Notes under the pieces: generated by a model
The model's input: the letters and a program-made list of their open reading frames with translations, nothing else
What the model was told of the DNA's origin: nothing
Database searches by the model: none
Position numbers and translations under genes: made by a program
Assembly (NCBI RefSeq): GCF_000785435.2
Contig: NZ_JTDB02000004.1
Location: 62,001 to 126,000, forward strand
Reading direction: 5' to 3'
From: Paraburkholderia sacchari
GTDB lineage: Bacteria; Pseudomonadota; Gammaproteobacteria; Burkholderiales; Burkholderiaceae
DNA: 64,000 nt
Shown here: positions 1 through 8,700 of the stretch, piece by piece
How positions within the stretch are numbered: the first letter of the stretch is position 1
Layout of the letters: the number at the start of each line of letters is the position of its first letter

Positions 1-577
1 AAAGGCCGATGCCCACACCGCGGTCCATGGCCTGGATGAAGGCGCGGCCGAGGCCGCCGCCCTGGGTCGCGACGCCAATCGGGCCGCTGCGCTGGTCGAT
101 GCGCCATGCCGGCGAAAAGCACAAACCGAGCCGCGCATTCATGTTGTTCAGGCCGGGGCAGTTGGGGCCGTAGATCCGCATGCCGGTGCTCGCCGCGATT
201 TCGCGCATGTGCGCCTCGATCGCTCGTCCTGCCTCGCCGGTTTCGCCGAAGCCGGACGTGAAGACGATCGCGAACTTTACACCGTGCTCGCCGCACTCGC
301 GCAGCGTCTCCAGCACGGCGTCCGCGCGCACGGCCAGGATGGCCAGATCGGGAGCCTGCTCGATGCGCCGTATGGACGGTACGCAGCGTCGTCCGTGAAT
401 TTCGGCATAGCCGGGGTTCACGAGGTAGAGCTCGCCGCGAAAATCGGACCAGGCGGTCAGATTCTCGAATGTGCGGCCTCCGATGCTGTCGGGCCGCTCC
501 GATGCGCCGATCAACGCGATGGATCGCGGATGGACAAGCAGCGACAGGTCACTGAAGTGCGAGTGGCTTTCATTCAT
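1..577 (-). CDS. CoA-binding acyl-CoA synthetase (NDP-forming) family protein, 3' part missing
   Basis: The reverse strand from the ATG at 577 reads without a stop to the window edge. The product opens MNESHSHFSDLSLLVHPRSI, followed by ALIGASERPDSIGGR, a Rossmann-type CoA-binding domain. Further on come FTSGFGETG and GPNCPGLNN, typical of the alpha-subunit-like part of NDP-forming acyl-CoA (acetate-CoA) ligases. About 192 residues are visible; the C-terminal domains lie outside. The neighbouring gene upstream (690-2798) is a full-length member of the same family, with 112 bp between them, so the two probably form one transcription unit. The substrate acid cannot be told from the sequence. The start has only a weak ribosome binding site (AGGACC). 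Confidence 0.85.
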   Translation of the reverse strand, partial: MNESHSHFSDLSLLVHPRSIALIGASERPDSIGGRTFENLTAWSDFRGELYLVNPGYAEIHGRRCVPSIRRIEQAPDLAILAVRADAVLETLRECGEHGVKFAIVFTSGFGETGEAGRAIEAHMREIAASTGMRIYGPNCPGLNNMNARLGLCFSPAWRIDQRSGPIGVATQGGGLGRAFIQAMDRGVGIGL

Positions 578-689
578 GACGCGGGAAGGTCCTTTTGTAG
601 TGGTCGTACTTGGGACTGCAGATGAATGGTCAAAAGCGGAGACGCCGCCCGGACGAACCCGGGCACTCCGGCTCGATGGGGGCGCACGA

Positions 690-2798
690 TCACGGAGCTT
701 CGTCGGCGACGATGGCCGCGTCGGCAGCCAGGGCCCCTTCGCCCTCGGGCATGGCGAAGACGGGATTGAGATCGAGCGATTGCAGGCGCGGCCCGGCGGC
801 TATCGCAAAGGCCGAAAGCTTCGACAGCATGCGTGCGAGTGCGGCAATATCGGTAACTGGCCGGCCGCGCGCGCCGAGCAACAACGGTGCACCGCGAATC
901 GAGCGGATCATCCGCTCGGCGACGTCGACGCCAAACGGACAACGATGCAGGACGACGTCATTCAGGATCTCGACGAATACGCCGCCCAGGCCGAACATCG
1001 CGATCGGACCGAAGACCGGATCGCGCTGAATGCCCATGATGCACTCCACGCCGCCCATGATCTGGCGGGCTACCAGCACACCGTCCAGCCGGGCTCGCGG
1101 TGCGGCGTTGCGGGCGCGCTGAAACAGTGTGCCGAAGCCGCTGTGCACGGCGCTTTCATCGCTTACGCCGAGTAATACGCCGCCTGCCTCGGACTTGTGC
1201 AGGATATCGGGCGACAGGATCTTCAAAACCACGGGGAAGCCGAATTCGCGCGCCGCGCGCACGGCGGATTCGGCATCGGCGCAGGCCCGTTCCGGGACGC
1301 TGGCGATACCGGCGGCGGCGAGCAACTGCTTGGCCTGGGCTTCGGTGAGCGGGCCCGACGGCAGTGCAATCGGCGCTAAGGCCGGGATCGGGGCACCCGG
1401 CTGCGCGTCTGCAGCGAAGCTGCGGCCAATGTGCCCCATGGCGGCAATCGCGGCGACTGCGCGGTTGAGGTCTTCGAAAACGGTGAAGCCCTGTTCCTCG
1501 AAAGCGTCCAGCGTTGCGCGCGACCCGCGCAGGATCAGCACATAAAGGCGGTCCGGATGGCGCGCCCGCACCCGTGCCATCCGCTCGAGCAGGCCCCTCC
1601 ATACATTGGGCGCAGTGCCGGCGTAGGTGAAGAATCCGAGCAACGTCCGATAGCCGCCTTCGTCCAGCATGGTGTCGACGAACGGTTCGATGATGGACGG
1701 GTCGTTGATGAACTGGCCGGTCGTGTCGACCGGATTGCGTGGCGAACAAATCGGCAGCAGTTCGAGCAACTTGTGCTGCGCGTGTGCCGGCAATTCCGGC
1801 ATGGGCAGCCTCAGCGCTTGCGCAGCGTCCGAAACGATGACGCCCGCACCGCCGCTGACCGTGACCATGCCAAGCGTATTGCGTTCGGGAAAGATGCCGC
1901 GCGTGGCAAGCCGCACGATGTCGAGAAGCGCCTCAGTGGTGCTCGCGCGCACGACGCCGGCTTCGGCGAGAACGGCGTCGCACACGGCGTCGTCGCCGAC
2001 GATCGACGCCGTGTGCGAAAGCGCTGCGGCGCTGCCCAGCGCGCTGCGGCCGACCTTCAACATCACGACAGGCTTGCGGGCCCGGCGCGCGGCCTGAAGC
2101 GCGGCGAGCAGGCCCGGGCCGTCTTGAATACCTTCCGCGTAGAGCGCGATGACCGTGGTGTCGGGGTCCTCCACCATCAAATGGACGACGTCGGCCAGCG
2201 TGAGATCGGCCTCGTTGCCCGTCATGAAAATGCTGGAGATGCCGACACCGGCGTCGGCGGCCGCGGCTAGAAGGTGCCCTCCGTACGCGCCCGATTGGCT
2301 GGCGATGCCTACGTTTCCGGGGCGCACGTTGGCCGTGACGTCGGTCGAGAGAAAACTGCCCACGAAGCCGCTGTGAAAGTTCACGCATCCGAGTGCGTTC
2401 GGACCCAGCAGCCGCATGCCGCTGCGGCTTGCCGCCGTTGCCAGGCTGGCCTGCAGCGCGCTGCCCGGCGCGCCGGTCTCCGCGAAGCCCGCGCTGAACA
2501 CGATTGCCGCGCGAACGCCGCGCTCGGCCAGCGCCTTCACGGCATCCAGCGCCTGCAGGGCGGGGACAGCGACGATCGCGGCGTGCGGCGTTTTCGGCAA
2601 TGCGGCGATCGAAGCGTAGGCGGGCAGCCCCTGCACTTCGTTTCGGTGCGGATTGACCGGAAAGATGCGGCCGCCGAAGCCGAGCCGTCGCATGGCTTCG
2701 ATCGGGCGGCCGCCTATGCGGGTCGGATCGTCCGATGCGCCGACCACAGCGACCGAGCCCGGGTTCAACAATGCATTCATCGGGAGCATTGCATCCAT
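690..2798 (-). CDS. acetate--CoA ligase family protein (NDP-forming acyl-CoA synthetase)
   Basis: About 702 residues. An N-terminal CoA-binding domain (LLNPGSVAVVGASDDPTRIGG) is followed by a succinyl-CoA-ligase-like region with the motif ALSHTASIVGDD, whose His is the expected phosphorylated residue, and a C-terminal ATP-grasp domain (EFGFPVVLKILSPDILHKSEAGGV). Known enzymes of this class convert an acid, CoA and ATP to acyl-CoA and ADP; a few relatives are regulatory. A single chain carrying alpha- and beta-like parts is usual for bacterial members. The open frame extends upstream to 2990, but the homologous part begins at the ATG at 2798 or the ATG at 2789. AAGGA is better spaced for 2789. 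The acid substrate is unknown; arylacetic acids from amine breakdown would fit the neighbourhood, but that is inference. Confidence 0.85.
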   Translation of the reverse strand: MDAMLPMNALLNPGSVAVVGASDDPTRIGGRPIEAMRRLGFGGRIFPVNPHRNEVQGLPAYASIAALPKTPHAAIVAVPALQALDAVKALAERGVRAAIVFSAGFAETGAPGSALQASLATAASRSGMRLLGPNALGCVNFHSGFVGSFLSTDVTANVRPGNVGIASQSGAYGGHLLAAAADAGVGISSIFMTGNEADLTLADVVHLMVEDPDTTVIALYAEGIQDGPGLLAALQAARRARKPVVMLKVGRSALGSAAALSHTASIVGDDAVCDAVLAEAGVVRASTTEALLDIVRLATRGIFPERNTLGMVTVSGGAGVIVSDAAQALRLPMPELPAHAQHKLLELLPICSPRNPVDTTGQFINDPSIIEPFVDTMLDEGGYRTLLGFFTYAGTAPNVWRGLLERMARVRARHPDRLYVLILRGSRATLDAFEEQGFTVFEDLNRAVAAIAAMGHIGRSFAADAQPGAPIPALAPIALPSGPLTEAQAKQLLAAAGIASVPERACADAESAVRAAREFGFPVVLKILSPDILHKSEAGGVLLGVSDESAVHSGFGTLFQRARNAAPRARLDGVLVARQIMGGVECIMGIQRDPVFGPIAMFGLGGVFVEILNDVVLHRCPFGVDVAERMIRSIRGAPLLLGARGRPVTDIAALARMLSKLSAFAIAAGPRLQSLDLNPVFAMPEGEGALAADAAIVADEAP

Positions 2799-2889
2799 GT
2801 CCTTGACGGGAGGGTTACGGGATTGCGGTCCGTGGCGGTCTGAATGCCTCGGATGACCAAGCGTAGGCAAATGACGGCCCCAGTCTCCC

Positions 2890-2905
2890 CCCCCAACGTT
2901 GGGGG
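2890..2905. promoter_or_regulatory. perfect 16-bp palindrome CCCCCAACGTTGGGGG, possible operator
   Basis: The site lies about 90 bp upstream of the acyl-CoA ligase start at 2798, on its promoter side. The two halves match perfectly. A related sequence with the same arm length and spacing (CCCCC, six bases, GGGGG) occurs at 3057-3072, on the other side of the divergent spacer. Position and symmetry suggest a dimeric regulator site; the regulator is unknown. Confidence 0.4.
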
Positions 2906-3056
2906 TGGTAGGCGTTGCCACATGGGAAACGGATCTTTCCCCGCGCGGCGTGGCGGATATCGGATTTTGGTGTGACAAGAGGTGTTGCACTCGGGCGGCA
3001 CAAAAGTCGAACGCGCCGACGCAGTCGGCGGAGTGATGCGCGAGAGCGGTTAGATA

Positions 3057-3072
3057 CCCCCGCTTTTGGGGG
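3057..3072. promoter_or_regulatory. second CCCCC-N6-GGGGG element, possible operator
   Basis: The sequence CCCCCGCTTTTGGGGG has the same 16-bp length and the same C5/G5 arms as the palindrome at 2890-2905, but its centre is not symmetrical. It sits upstream of the plus-strand small gene at 3224. The spacer between 2799 and 3223 otherwise holds no recognisable gene. Confidence 0.25.
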
Positions 3073-3223
3073 GGGAGGTCCGTCGCGCATGGCGTTACCT
3101 TGCTACCTGGAGTAGCCCGTGTTATCGGGCATTTCGTTCAGAAGTAGGGCACAGTCGCGTTGTTTCAGGAATGGACCTTGGCCCTCCTCAGCATGCTGCG
3201 CACAGATGGCACTGGAGATATCG

Positions 3224-3460
3224 ATGAAAACCGCGGAACGATCGTTGCGTCTGCTCGTTGAGAAGTGGATTGGCGCGAGCCCGGAAAGGCGGGCGCGGGT
3301 CACCGGGTTCGGATATTGCCGCAAACGTGCGTGGCGCTATGTGCGCGTGGAGACTGCGAATTCGTCAGGTGTTCTTTCTATTTTGTTTTTCCGGCATGAA
3401 GACGGATCGTGGTGCGTATTTCCGCCCGAACGCAGACGGCCGGCAATGCGCATTGTCTGA
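3224..3460 (+). CDS. small conserved Burkholderia-type protein of unknown function
   Basis: A 78-residue product starting MKTAERSLRLLVEKWIG and containing the segment FFRHEDGSWCVFPPE. Small proteins of this pattern recur in Burkholderia and Paraburkholderia genomes, from memory of the family; no function is known to me. The ATG at 3224 was chosen because GGAG lies about 8 bases upstream and the family similarity starts here; the longer frame from 3119 has no such support. The protein is basic, with no signal peptide or membrane segment. It lies 63 bp before the ETF-quinone oxidoreductase start in the same direction. Confidence 0.6.
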   Translation: MKTAERSLRLLVEKWIGASPERRARVTGFGYCRKRAWRYVRVETANSSGVLSILFFRHEDGSWCVFPPERRRPAMRIV

Positions 3461-3523
3461 GAGCGTTGGTTTGTGGAAAACGATGTTTGTACCGGATATC
3501 GGCAGGTATGGAGGCCTGGTTTC

Positions 3524-5203
3524 GTGAGTATCTCGACAGTTGAAAATGACGGCTTCGCGCCTGTGCGCGAGTCGATGGAATACGACGTGGTGATCGTGGG
3601 CGGCGGGCCGGCAGGCCTGTCCGCGGCGATCCGCCTGAAACAGCTGGGAGCAGAAAAAGGCGCTGAGATCGGCGTATGCGTGCTGGAAAAAGGCTCGGAG
3701 ATCGGGGCGCATATCCTATCGGGCGCGGTCATGGATCCGCGCGCCATCGGCGAGCTCATCCCCGACTGGAAAGAGCAAGGCGCGCCGCTGAACGTGCCCG
3801 TTACCGAAGATCAATTTCTTTTCCTTTCGGAAAACAGCGCGAAGACGGTGCCCAACTGGGCGCTGCCGGACAACTTCAAGAACCACGGCAACTATGTGAT
3901 CAGCCTCGCGAACGTCACGCGCTGGCTGGGCCAGCAGGCCGAGGCGCTGGGCGTGGAAATTTTCCCGGGCTTTCCGGCCGCCGAAGTGCTCTTCAACGAC
4001 GATGGTTCGGTCAAGGGTGTGGCCACCGGCAATATGGGCGTCGGCAAGGATGGCGAGCCCACGGAGAATTTCCAGCTCGGCATGGAGCTGCACGCCAAAT
4101 ACACGCTGTTTGCCGAAGGCTGCCGCGGCCATCTGGGCCGTCAACTGAACGAGCACTTCAAGCTCGGCAAGGACGCGGATCCGCAGGTGTACGGCATCGG
4201 CATCAAGGAGCTGTGGGAGATCGATCCCGCGAAGCACAAGCCGGGTCTGGTGATCCACACGGCCGGCTGGCCGCTCGAAAAGGACACTTACGGCGGCTCG
4301 TTCCTGTACCACACCGACAATAACCAGGTGATGGTGGGTTTTGTCATCGGTCTCGCGTACCAGAATCCGTATCTCTCGCCGTTCGAGGAATTCCAGCGCT
4401 ACAAGACGCATCCGGCGATCCGCAAGTACCTGGAGGGCGGCAAACGCGTTTCGTACGGCGCACGCGCGATGACGGCGGGCGGGCTGATGTCGCTGCCGAA
4501 GCTCGTGTTCCCGGGCGGCGCACTGGTCGGCGACGACGCGGGCTTCCTGAACGCGGCGCGCATCAAGGGCAGCCACGCGGCAATCAAGACCGGCATGCTC
4601 GCGGCGGAAGCGGCGTTCGACGCGGTGCAGGCCGGCCGCCAGAGCGATGAACTCGCGGCGTATCCAGAAGCGTTCAAGCAATCGTGGCTGTACACGGAGC
4701 TGTACAAGGCGCGCAACTTCAAGCAGTGGATGAGCAAGGGCCTGTACCTGGGCACGTTGATGGTGGGCGTCGAGCAGAAGCTGATGGGCGGCAATGTACC
4801 GTGGACGCTGCATCACCAGCACCGCGATCATGAAATGCTCAAGCCTGCATCGCAGTGCAAGCCCATTGAGTATCCGAAACCCGATGGCAAGCTCACGTTC
4901 GACCGTCTTTCTTCAGTGTTTATTTCCAATACGAATCACGAAGAAAACCAGCCCGCGCATTTGACGCTGAAAGACGCCACCGTGCCGGTCGGCATCAACC
5001 TGAAAACCTACGCGGGCCCCGAATCGCGTTTCTGTCCCGCAGGCGTCTACGAATTCGTGAAAGACGATGCAGACGAAGACCGCCTGCAGATCAACGCGCA
5101 AAACTGCGTGCACTGCAAGACCTGCGATATCAAGGACCCGACGCAGAACATCGTGTGGGTTACCCCCGAAGGGGGCGGTGGGCCGAACTATCCAAACATG
5201 TGA
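3524..5203 (+). CDS. electron transfer flavoprotein-ubiquinone oxidoreductase (ETF-QO)
   Basis: 559 residues, the usual length. It passes electrons from reduced electron transfer flavoprotein to ubiquinone at the inner face of the membrane, linking acyl-CoA and amine dehydrogenases to respiration. The FAD-binding fold is seen in YDVVIVGGGPAGLSAAIRL, the second FAD motif in GALVGDDAGFLNAARIKG, and the 4Fe-4S cluster near the C-terminus in NCVHCKTCDIKDPTQNIVW with an additional upstream Cys (RFCPAGVYEF). The GTG at 3524 is preferred because GGAGG lies nine bases upstream; an ATG at 3575 begins directly at the FAD motif. No ETF alpha or beta genes lie nearby, so this one serves the whole cell or a partner elsewhere. 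Confidence 0.95.
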   Translation: MSISTVENDGFAPVRESMEYDVVIVGGGPAGLSAAIRLKQLGAEKGAEIGVCVLEKGSEIGAHILSGAVMDPRAIGELIPDWKEQGAPLNVPVTEDQFLFLSENSAKTVPNWALPDNFKNHGNYVISLANVTRWLGQQAEALGVEIFPGFPAAEVLFNDDGSVKGVATGNMGVGKDGEPTENFQLGMELHAKYTLFAEGCRGHLGRQLNEHFKLGKDADPQVYGIGIKELWEIDPAKHKPGLVIHTAGWPLEKDTYGGSFLYHTDNNQVMVGFVIGLAYQNPYLSPFEEFQRYKTHPAIRKYLEGGKRVSYGARAMTAGGLMSLPKLVFPGGALVGDDAGFLNAARIKGSHAAIKTGMLAAEAAFDAVQAGRQSDELAAYPEAFKQSWLYTELYKARNFKQWMSKGLYLGTLMVGVEQKLMGGNVPWTLHHQHRDHEMLKPASQCKPIEYPKPDGKLTFDRLSSVFISNTNHEENQPAHLTLKDATVPVGINLKTYAGPESRFCPAGVYEFVKDDADEDRLQINAQNCVHCKTCDIKDPTQNIVWVTPEGGGGPNYPNM

Positions 5204-5273
5204 ACGAGTTGCGCACCCCGGGCGGCCCGTCTGGAACCGGCCGCTCTAGTTGTGCGCGCATCCACATTCCGTG

Positions 5274-5297
5274 CCGAGGCGTTCGTACACGCCTCGG
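5274..5297. terminator. hairpin between convergent genes, possible bidirectional terminator
   Basis: CCGAGGCGT (5274-5282) pairs perfectly with ACGCCTCGG (5289-5297) around a six-base loop. It lies between the ends of ETF-QO and the sterol-desaturase-type gene. There is no T-run on either side, so intrinsic termination is likely only in part. Confidence 0.4.
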
Positions 5298-5308
5298 TCG
5301 CGCCATCT

Positions 5309-6205
5309 TCAGTTCGTTACGGCAATGGCGATGCCGCTGGCCGTGACGATCACCGCATCCGCCGCAGCCAGTGCTGCTTCCGAGCTTTGGGCCAACGGCG
5401 TCCCTTGCTTCAAACTCGAACGCCCGTCACGCAGAAGCGGCCAGAACAGTTGCGCCATGCCGGGTTCCACGGGCATGCCCGCGGGCACGCCGTAGGCGTC
5501 CTGCCGCCGTGGTTGGGCCTGTTGGGTCGTGCCGTGCAGCACGTCCCAGACGCAGAGGATATTGCCGTAGTTCGAAGACGCATTGCCATAACGGCCAATG
5601 CCATGATGCGCGTGGTGAAAGTCCTGCAACACCACGACTTTCTCCACGACATCGAGCACCAGACGGCCAGTGCGATATCGCCGTACCCAAAGGTCCCAGC
5701 GATAGCCCGTGTGCTGCAGCAGCGTCACGACCCCCTTGAACCCGAATACCACCGCGGAAGCCGTGCCGGCGCCGAGATAGATCAACACAGGCGCCATCCA
5801 CAAGGCCGGAACGAGAAAGTAGTAGAACGTATTTTCTCGTCCCGCCATCAGGACGTTCAGGTAGGTGGGCGTGTGATGGGGCTTGTGCAGGCGCCACAGC
5901 AACGGCCACTGGTGCGCCATGCGATGCAGCCAGTAGTTCAGGTAGTCGTCGATGACGAGGATGATCAGGAACATCGCCCACACCGGAACTTGAGCCAGCG
6001 CGCCCTTCCATTGCGGCAGGAAGCGGGCAATCGGCCAGGCGAGCGTCACGAGCAGCAGCGCCCGAACCGAAAAGGTCAGGATCTGGCTCAACACGTTGGT
6101 GCAGAGCTCACGCTTGCTCGACGCTTGCGGGTTGCGGAATTGTCCCGTCGACAGATCGAGGACGAGCAGGAAGAACATCAGGCCAAACACGATTGCGACA
6201 TTCAT
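5309..6205 (-). CDS. sterol desaturase / fatty acid hydroxylase superfamily membrane protein
   Basis: 298 residues with several hydrophobic segments (from residue 2, and around residues 40-60 and 75-90). The di-iron His boxes of the superfamily are present: HRMAH, HKPHH and HHAHHG, the last followed by the NYGNILCVWDVLHGT segment typical of bacterial members. Family members hydroxylate or desaturate lipids using electrons from a ferredoxin or cytochrome. A 2Fe-2S/FAD reductase is encoded 0.5 kb upstream in the same direction, which could supply the electrons (inference). The small secreted protein gene is only 15 bp upstream, so the genes are probably co-transcribed. The substrate is unknown. 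Confidence 0.8.
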   Translation of the reverse strand: MNVAIVFGLMFFLLVLDLSTGQFRNPQASSKRELCTNVLSQILTFSVRALLLVTLAWPIARFLPQWKGALAQVPVWAMFLIILVIDDYLNYWLHRMAHQWPLLWRLHKPHHTPTYLNVLMAGRENTFYYFLVPALWMAPVLIYLGAGTASAVVFGFKGVVTLLQHTGYRWDLWVRRYRTGRLVLDVVEKVVVLQDFHHAHHGIGRYGNASSNYGNILCVWDVLHGTTQQAQPRRQDAYGVPAGMPVEPGMAQLFWPLLRDGRSSLKQGTPLAQSSEAALAAADAVIVTASGIAIAVTN

Positions 6206-6220
6206 GTTCTTTCTCCTTGC

Positions 6221-6700
6221 TCACGGCTGACTGGCGCTGTCACGCTGGTTTTCCATCAGGAACACCGCCTTTCCCACCTTGGTCGGGCTGACACTGGCCT
6301 CGACAGCAACGCTGCCCGAGATGCCGGCAAAGTCGCCCGTGCCGCTTTCGATGGAAATCTGTCCGCGATCGGCGTGTTCGGCATCCCCCTTGTAATGGAG
6401 GTAGGCGACGCCGCCGCCCGTCGACTTCAGCTCGCAGTCGCCGCCTCCCTCGACCTGTTTCGTGCCGTCCAGTGTGTCGATCACGTTGCAGAGCGCGTAG
6501 AAGCGCACCGTCTTGCCCTGCGCGGTGATGACGCCCGCGCCTTCGACGAGAACGTCAATGCGCGAGCGCTCGGGCGTGATGTTTATGCGCGACGAGTTCT
6601 TGATCGCGCCGCCAATGGTGAGGTGAATCGGAGTGCCGGCGGCGTGCGCGTGTGCAACGAGGGACAGCAGCAGGCTGGCGATAAGGGTTTTCTTCATCAT
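6221..6700 (-). CDS. small secreted protein of unknown function
   Basis: 159 residues. A clear signal peptide is seen (MMKKTLIASLLLSLVAHAHA, cleavage after AHA). The rest is a soluble, beta-rich looking domain with Gly- and Thr-rich stretches (CNVIDTLDGTKQVEGGGDCELKSTGGG) and two Cys that could pair in the periplasm. I do not recognise a family. It sits between the reductase gene (24 bp upstream) and the sterol-desaturase-type gene (15 bp downstream), so it is probably part of the same membrane or periplasmic oxidation pathway. Confidence 0.7.
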   Translation of the reverse strand: MMKKTLIASLLLSLVAHAHAAGTPIHLTIGGAIKNSSRINITPERSRIDVLVEGAGVITAQGKTVRFYALCNVIDTLDGTKQVEGGGDCELKSTGGGVAYLHYKGDAEHADRGQISIESGTGDFAGISGSVAVEASVSPTKVGKAVFLMENQRDSASQP

Positions 6701-6724
6701 GATGTTTGTCTCTGGTGTTCGGGA

Positions 6725-7822
6725 TCAGGCGGCGGCTTCGGCGAGATGGCTGCGGTCGAAGAACCGGTCGTAATGGATGCAATGCGGCGGCGTTTGCCCG
6801 CGCAGTTTTTCCAGCGTTGCGTCGATCATCGGCGGTGGTCCGCACAGGTAGAAGCTGGTGTCCGCAAGGCTGCAAAAACGTTCGAGATGGTCGGTGCAGA
6901 ATCCGCGCAAGCCCTCCCAGCCCGAGTCGGGGGCTTCGCCGGAGAGGACCGGGAGCACGAGCAGGCGCCCCGGCGCGGGCCAGTGACGTTGCAGGCGTTC
7001 CAGCGCGTCCATGCAGTACAGGTCGCGCTGGCTGCGCGCGGCAAAGAAGAGCGTCGTGTCCGGCGCGCTCGGCAATTGGCTCATGTGCTCGAGCATCGCC
7101 TTGATCGGTGCGAGCCCGCTGCCGCCCGCCACGCATACGACCGCGCGGCCGTCGTCGCGAAAGCCGAAATCGCCAAGCGGCCCCGTGATGGCGAGCGCAT
7201 GGCCGACACGGTCTTCGGCAAAGAGCCATTCGGTGAACTGACCGCCGGGCACGCGCCGCACGTGGAATTGCACCTCGGTCTGCGGCCCGTCTTGCGCAGC
7301 ACAACTGAACGAATAGCAACGCGGCGCGGACTCCAACGAGGGATGTCCAGGCACGCAAAGCTGTCCGTATTGTCCCGCGCGGTAGGCGAGGGCCTCGTCG
7401 AGCTCGACCGTAAGCAGGCGGATATCGTGATTCAGTTCCGTAACCGATTTGATGCGGCCGCCGGTGTTGATCAGCGCGCCTGCATCCATGCCATGCGAGA
7501 GGCCCGGCACGGCGAGCAGAATGTCGCTTTGCGCCTCGCTCTGGCACGCCAGCAGGTGGCCCCTCTGCAATGCCGCGGCATCGACATGGCTGGAAATATC
7601 GCGCTTGAGCCGGACCTTTCCGCGCACGAGGCGGCAGCGGCACGATCCGCATTCTCCCGTCATGCAGAGGTGCGGAATGCGGATGCCCTGGCGCACCGCG
7701 GCCTTGAGCACGCTTTCGCCGGGACGCAGCCAGCCGGATCCTGCGCCGTCGGCTATTTCGAGGCGAAACGCCCCCGGCGGAGGGCTGTCGCGCTCCGTCC
7801 TTGTGTTGTCTCCATCGTTCAT
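6725..7822 (-). CDS. 2Fe-2S ferredoxin-domain FAD/NAD(P) oxidoreductase
   Basis: 365 residues. The N-terminal plant-type ferredoxin domain has Cys at about 53, 58, 61 and 93 (CMTGECGSC ... LACQSE). The following FAD-binding domain has RCYSFSC, and the NAD(P)-binding domain has GGSGLAPIKAMLEH and YLCGPPPMIDATLEKL. Such proteins move electrons from NAD(P)H to an oxygenase or hydroxylase. The di-iron membrane protein at 5309-6205 in the same gene row is a natural partner (inference). The start is uncertain: the ATG at 7822 precedes the conserved region by about 20 residues, and the frame continues to 7897 with no better ribosome binding site. It is divergent from the Crp/Fnr gene. Confidence 0.85.
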   Translation of the reverse strand: MNDGDNTRTERDSPPPGAFRLEIADGAGSGWLRPGESVLKAAVRQGIRIPHLCMTGECGSCRCRLVRGKVRLKRDISSHVDAAALQRGHLLACQSEAQSDILLAVPGLSHGMDAGALINTGGRIKSVTELNHDIRLLTVELDEALAYRAGQYGQLCVPGHPSLESAPRCYSFSCAAQDGPQTEVQFHVRRVPGGQFTEWLFAEDRVGHALAITGPLGDFGFRDDGRAVVCVAGGSGLAPIKAMLEHMSQLPSAPDTTLFFAARSQRDLYCMDALERLQRHWPAPGRLLVLPVLSGEAPDSGWEGLRGFCTDHLERFCSLADTSFYLCGPPPMIDATLEKLRGQTPPHCIHYDRFFDRSHLAEAAA

Positions 7823-7961
7823 TCTGTGTGTGCCTGGCTCGTGAATGGATCGGCACCGCTTTCTGTTCCTGACGGATTGCGATGCCACGCTTGCCACGCG
7901 AAATTTTTATCAGCCGGGTGCCGGGTAGAATATGAAGTAGTTCACAATGTTGGGGTTAGCG

Positions 7962-8639
7962 ATGACTGTCCAGGACCCTCTCGGCCCTCATCTGCTGTTC
8001 GCCGTGCTCAACGAGGCAACGCGAGCCGAACTGTTCGCCGAGGGCAAGGAAGTGCGCTACCGCCCGGGGCAGACGATCCACCGGCAGGGCGATCGCGATC
8101 GCTCGCTGCAGATCATCATCGAGGGTCAGGTGAGTTTCAGCCGTCTCGATCTCGACGGGCGCAAAGTGAACGCCGCCGTTTTCGGACCGGGGGAGACGTT
8201 TGGCGAGATTCCGTTGCTGACGGGGCGCGCGCGCACGCATGACGCCGTGGCGGTAGGGTCTGTCCGGCTGCTGCGCCTCTCCGATCGTCAGTTCAGGGAT
8301 CTGCTGAACCGCAAACCCGGTCTGCGCGACCGGCTGCTCGCGGAACTCGCCGAAAGGTTGATTCATGCGGCGGACAGGCTCGACAGCGCACTTCGCCTCT
8401 CGGTGCCGCAACGGGTCGCCCAATTTCTCGTCGCCGAGGTGGAGCGGAGTGCGGGCGGACGGTCTCTCGGTGTGCGGCAGACGGATATTGCCGAAGCGCT
8501 GGGCGTGACGCGCGAGGCGGTTGCAGCGGCCTTGAGGCAGTTCCGGGAGGCGCGCTTGATCGAGACCCGCTACCGCGCGATCGATGTTCTCGATGTCGAG
8601 GCATTGCGCCTCGCAGTGGGGCGCACAACCGCAGCGTGA
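7962..8639 (+). CDS. Crp/Fnr family transcriptional regulator
   Basis: 225 residues. The N-terminal cyclic-nucleotide-binding-like domain includes GETFGEIPLLTGRARTHDAVA. The C-terminal winged helix has QTDIAEALGVTREAVAAALR as recognition helix. The FNR-type Cys cluster is absent, so it is not an oxygen sensor of the FNR kind; whether it binds cAMP cannot be told. The ATG at 7962 follows GGGG at a suitable distance; an in-frame ATG at 7947 is an alternative. It lies between the divergent reductase gene and the convergent cytochrome gene, and is a candidate regulator of one or both flanking operons. Confidence 0.88.
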   Translation: MTVQDPLGPHLLFAVLNEATRAELFAEGKEVRYRPGQTIHRQGDRDRSLQIIIEGQVSFSRLDLDGRKVNAAVFGPGETFGEIPLLTGRARTHDAVAVGSVRLLRLSDRQFRDLLNRKPGLRDRLLAELAERLIHAADRLDSALRLSVPQRVAQFLVAEVERSAGGRSLGVRQTDIAEALGVTREAVAAALRQFREARLIETRYRAIDVLDVEALRLAVGRTTAA

Positions 8640-8700
8640 ATTGCGCCGTGTACCGGCGGCAGGGGCGTCAACGAAACGTCCGATGAGTGCAGCGGCCGTT

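Noticed and set aside
5252..8242. 996-residue plus-strand frame opposite the hydroxylase and reductase genes
   Set aside because: Shadow frame with no domain; the minus-strand genes have His boxes, Cys clusters and signal peptides.
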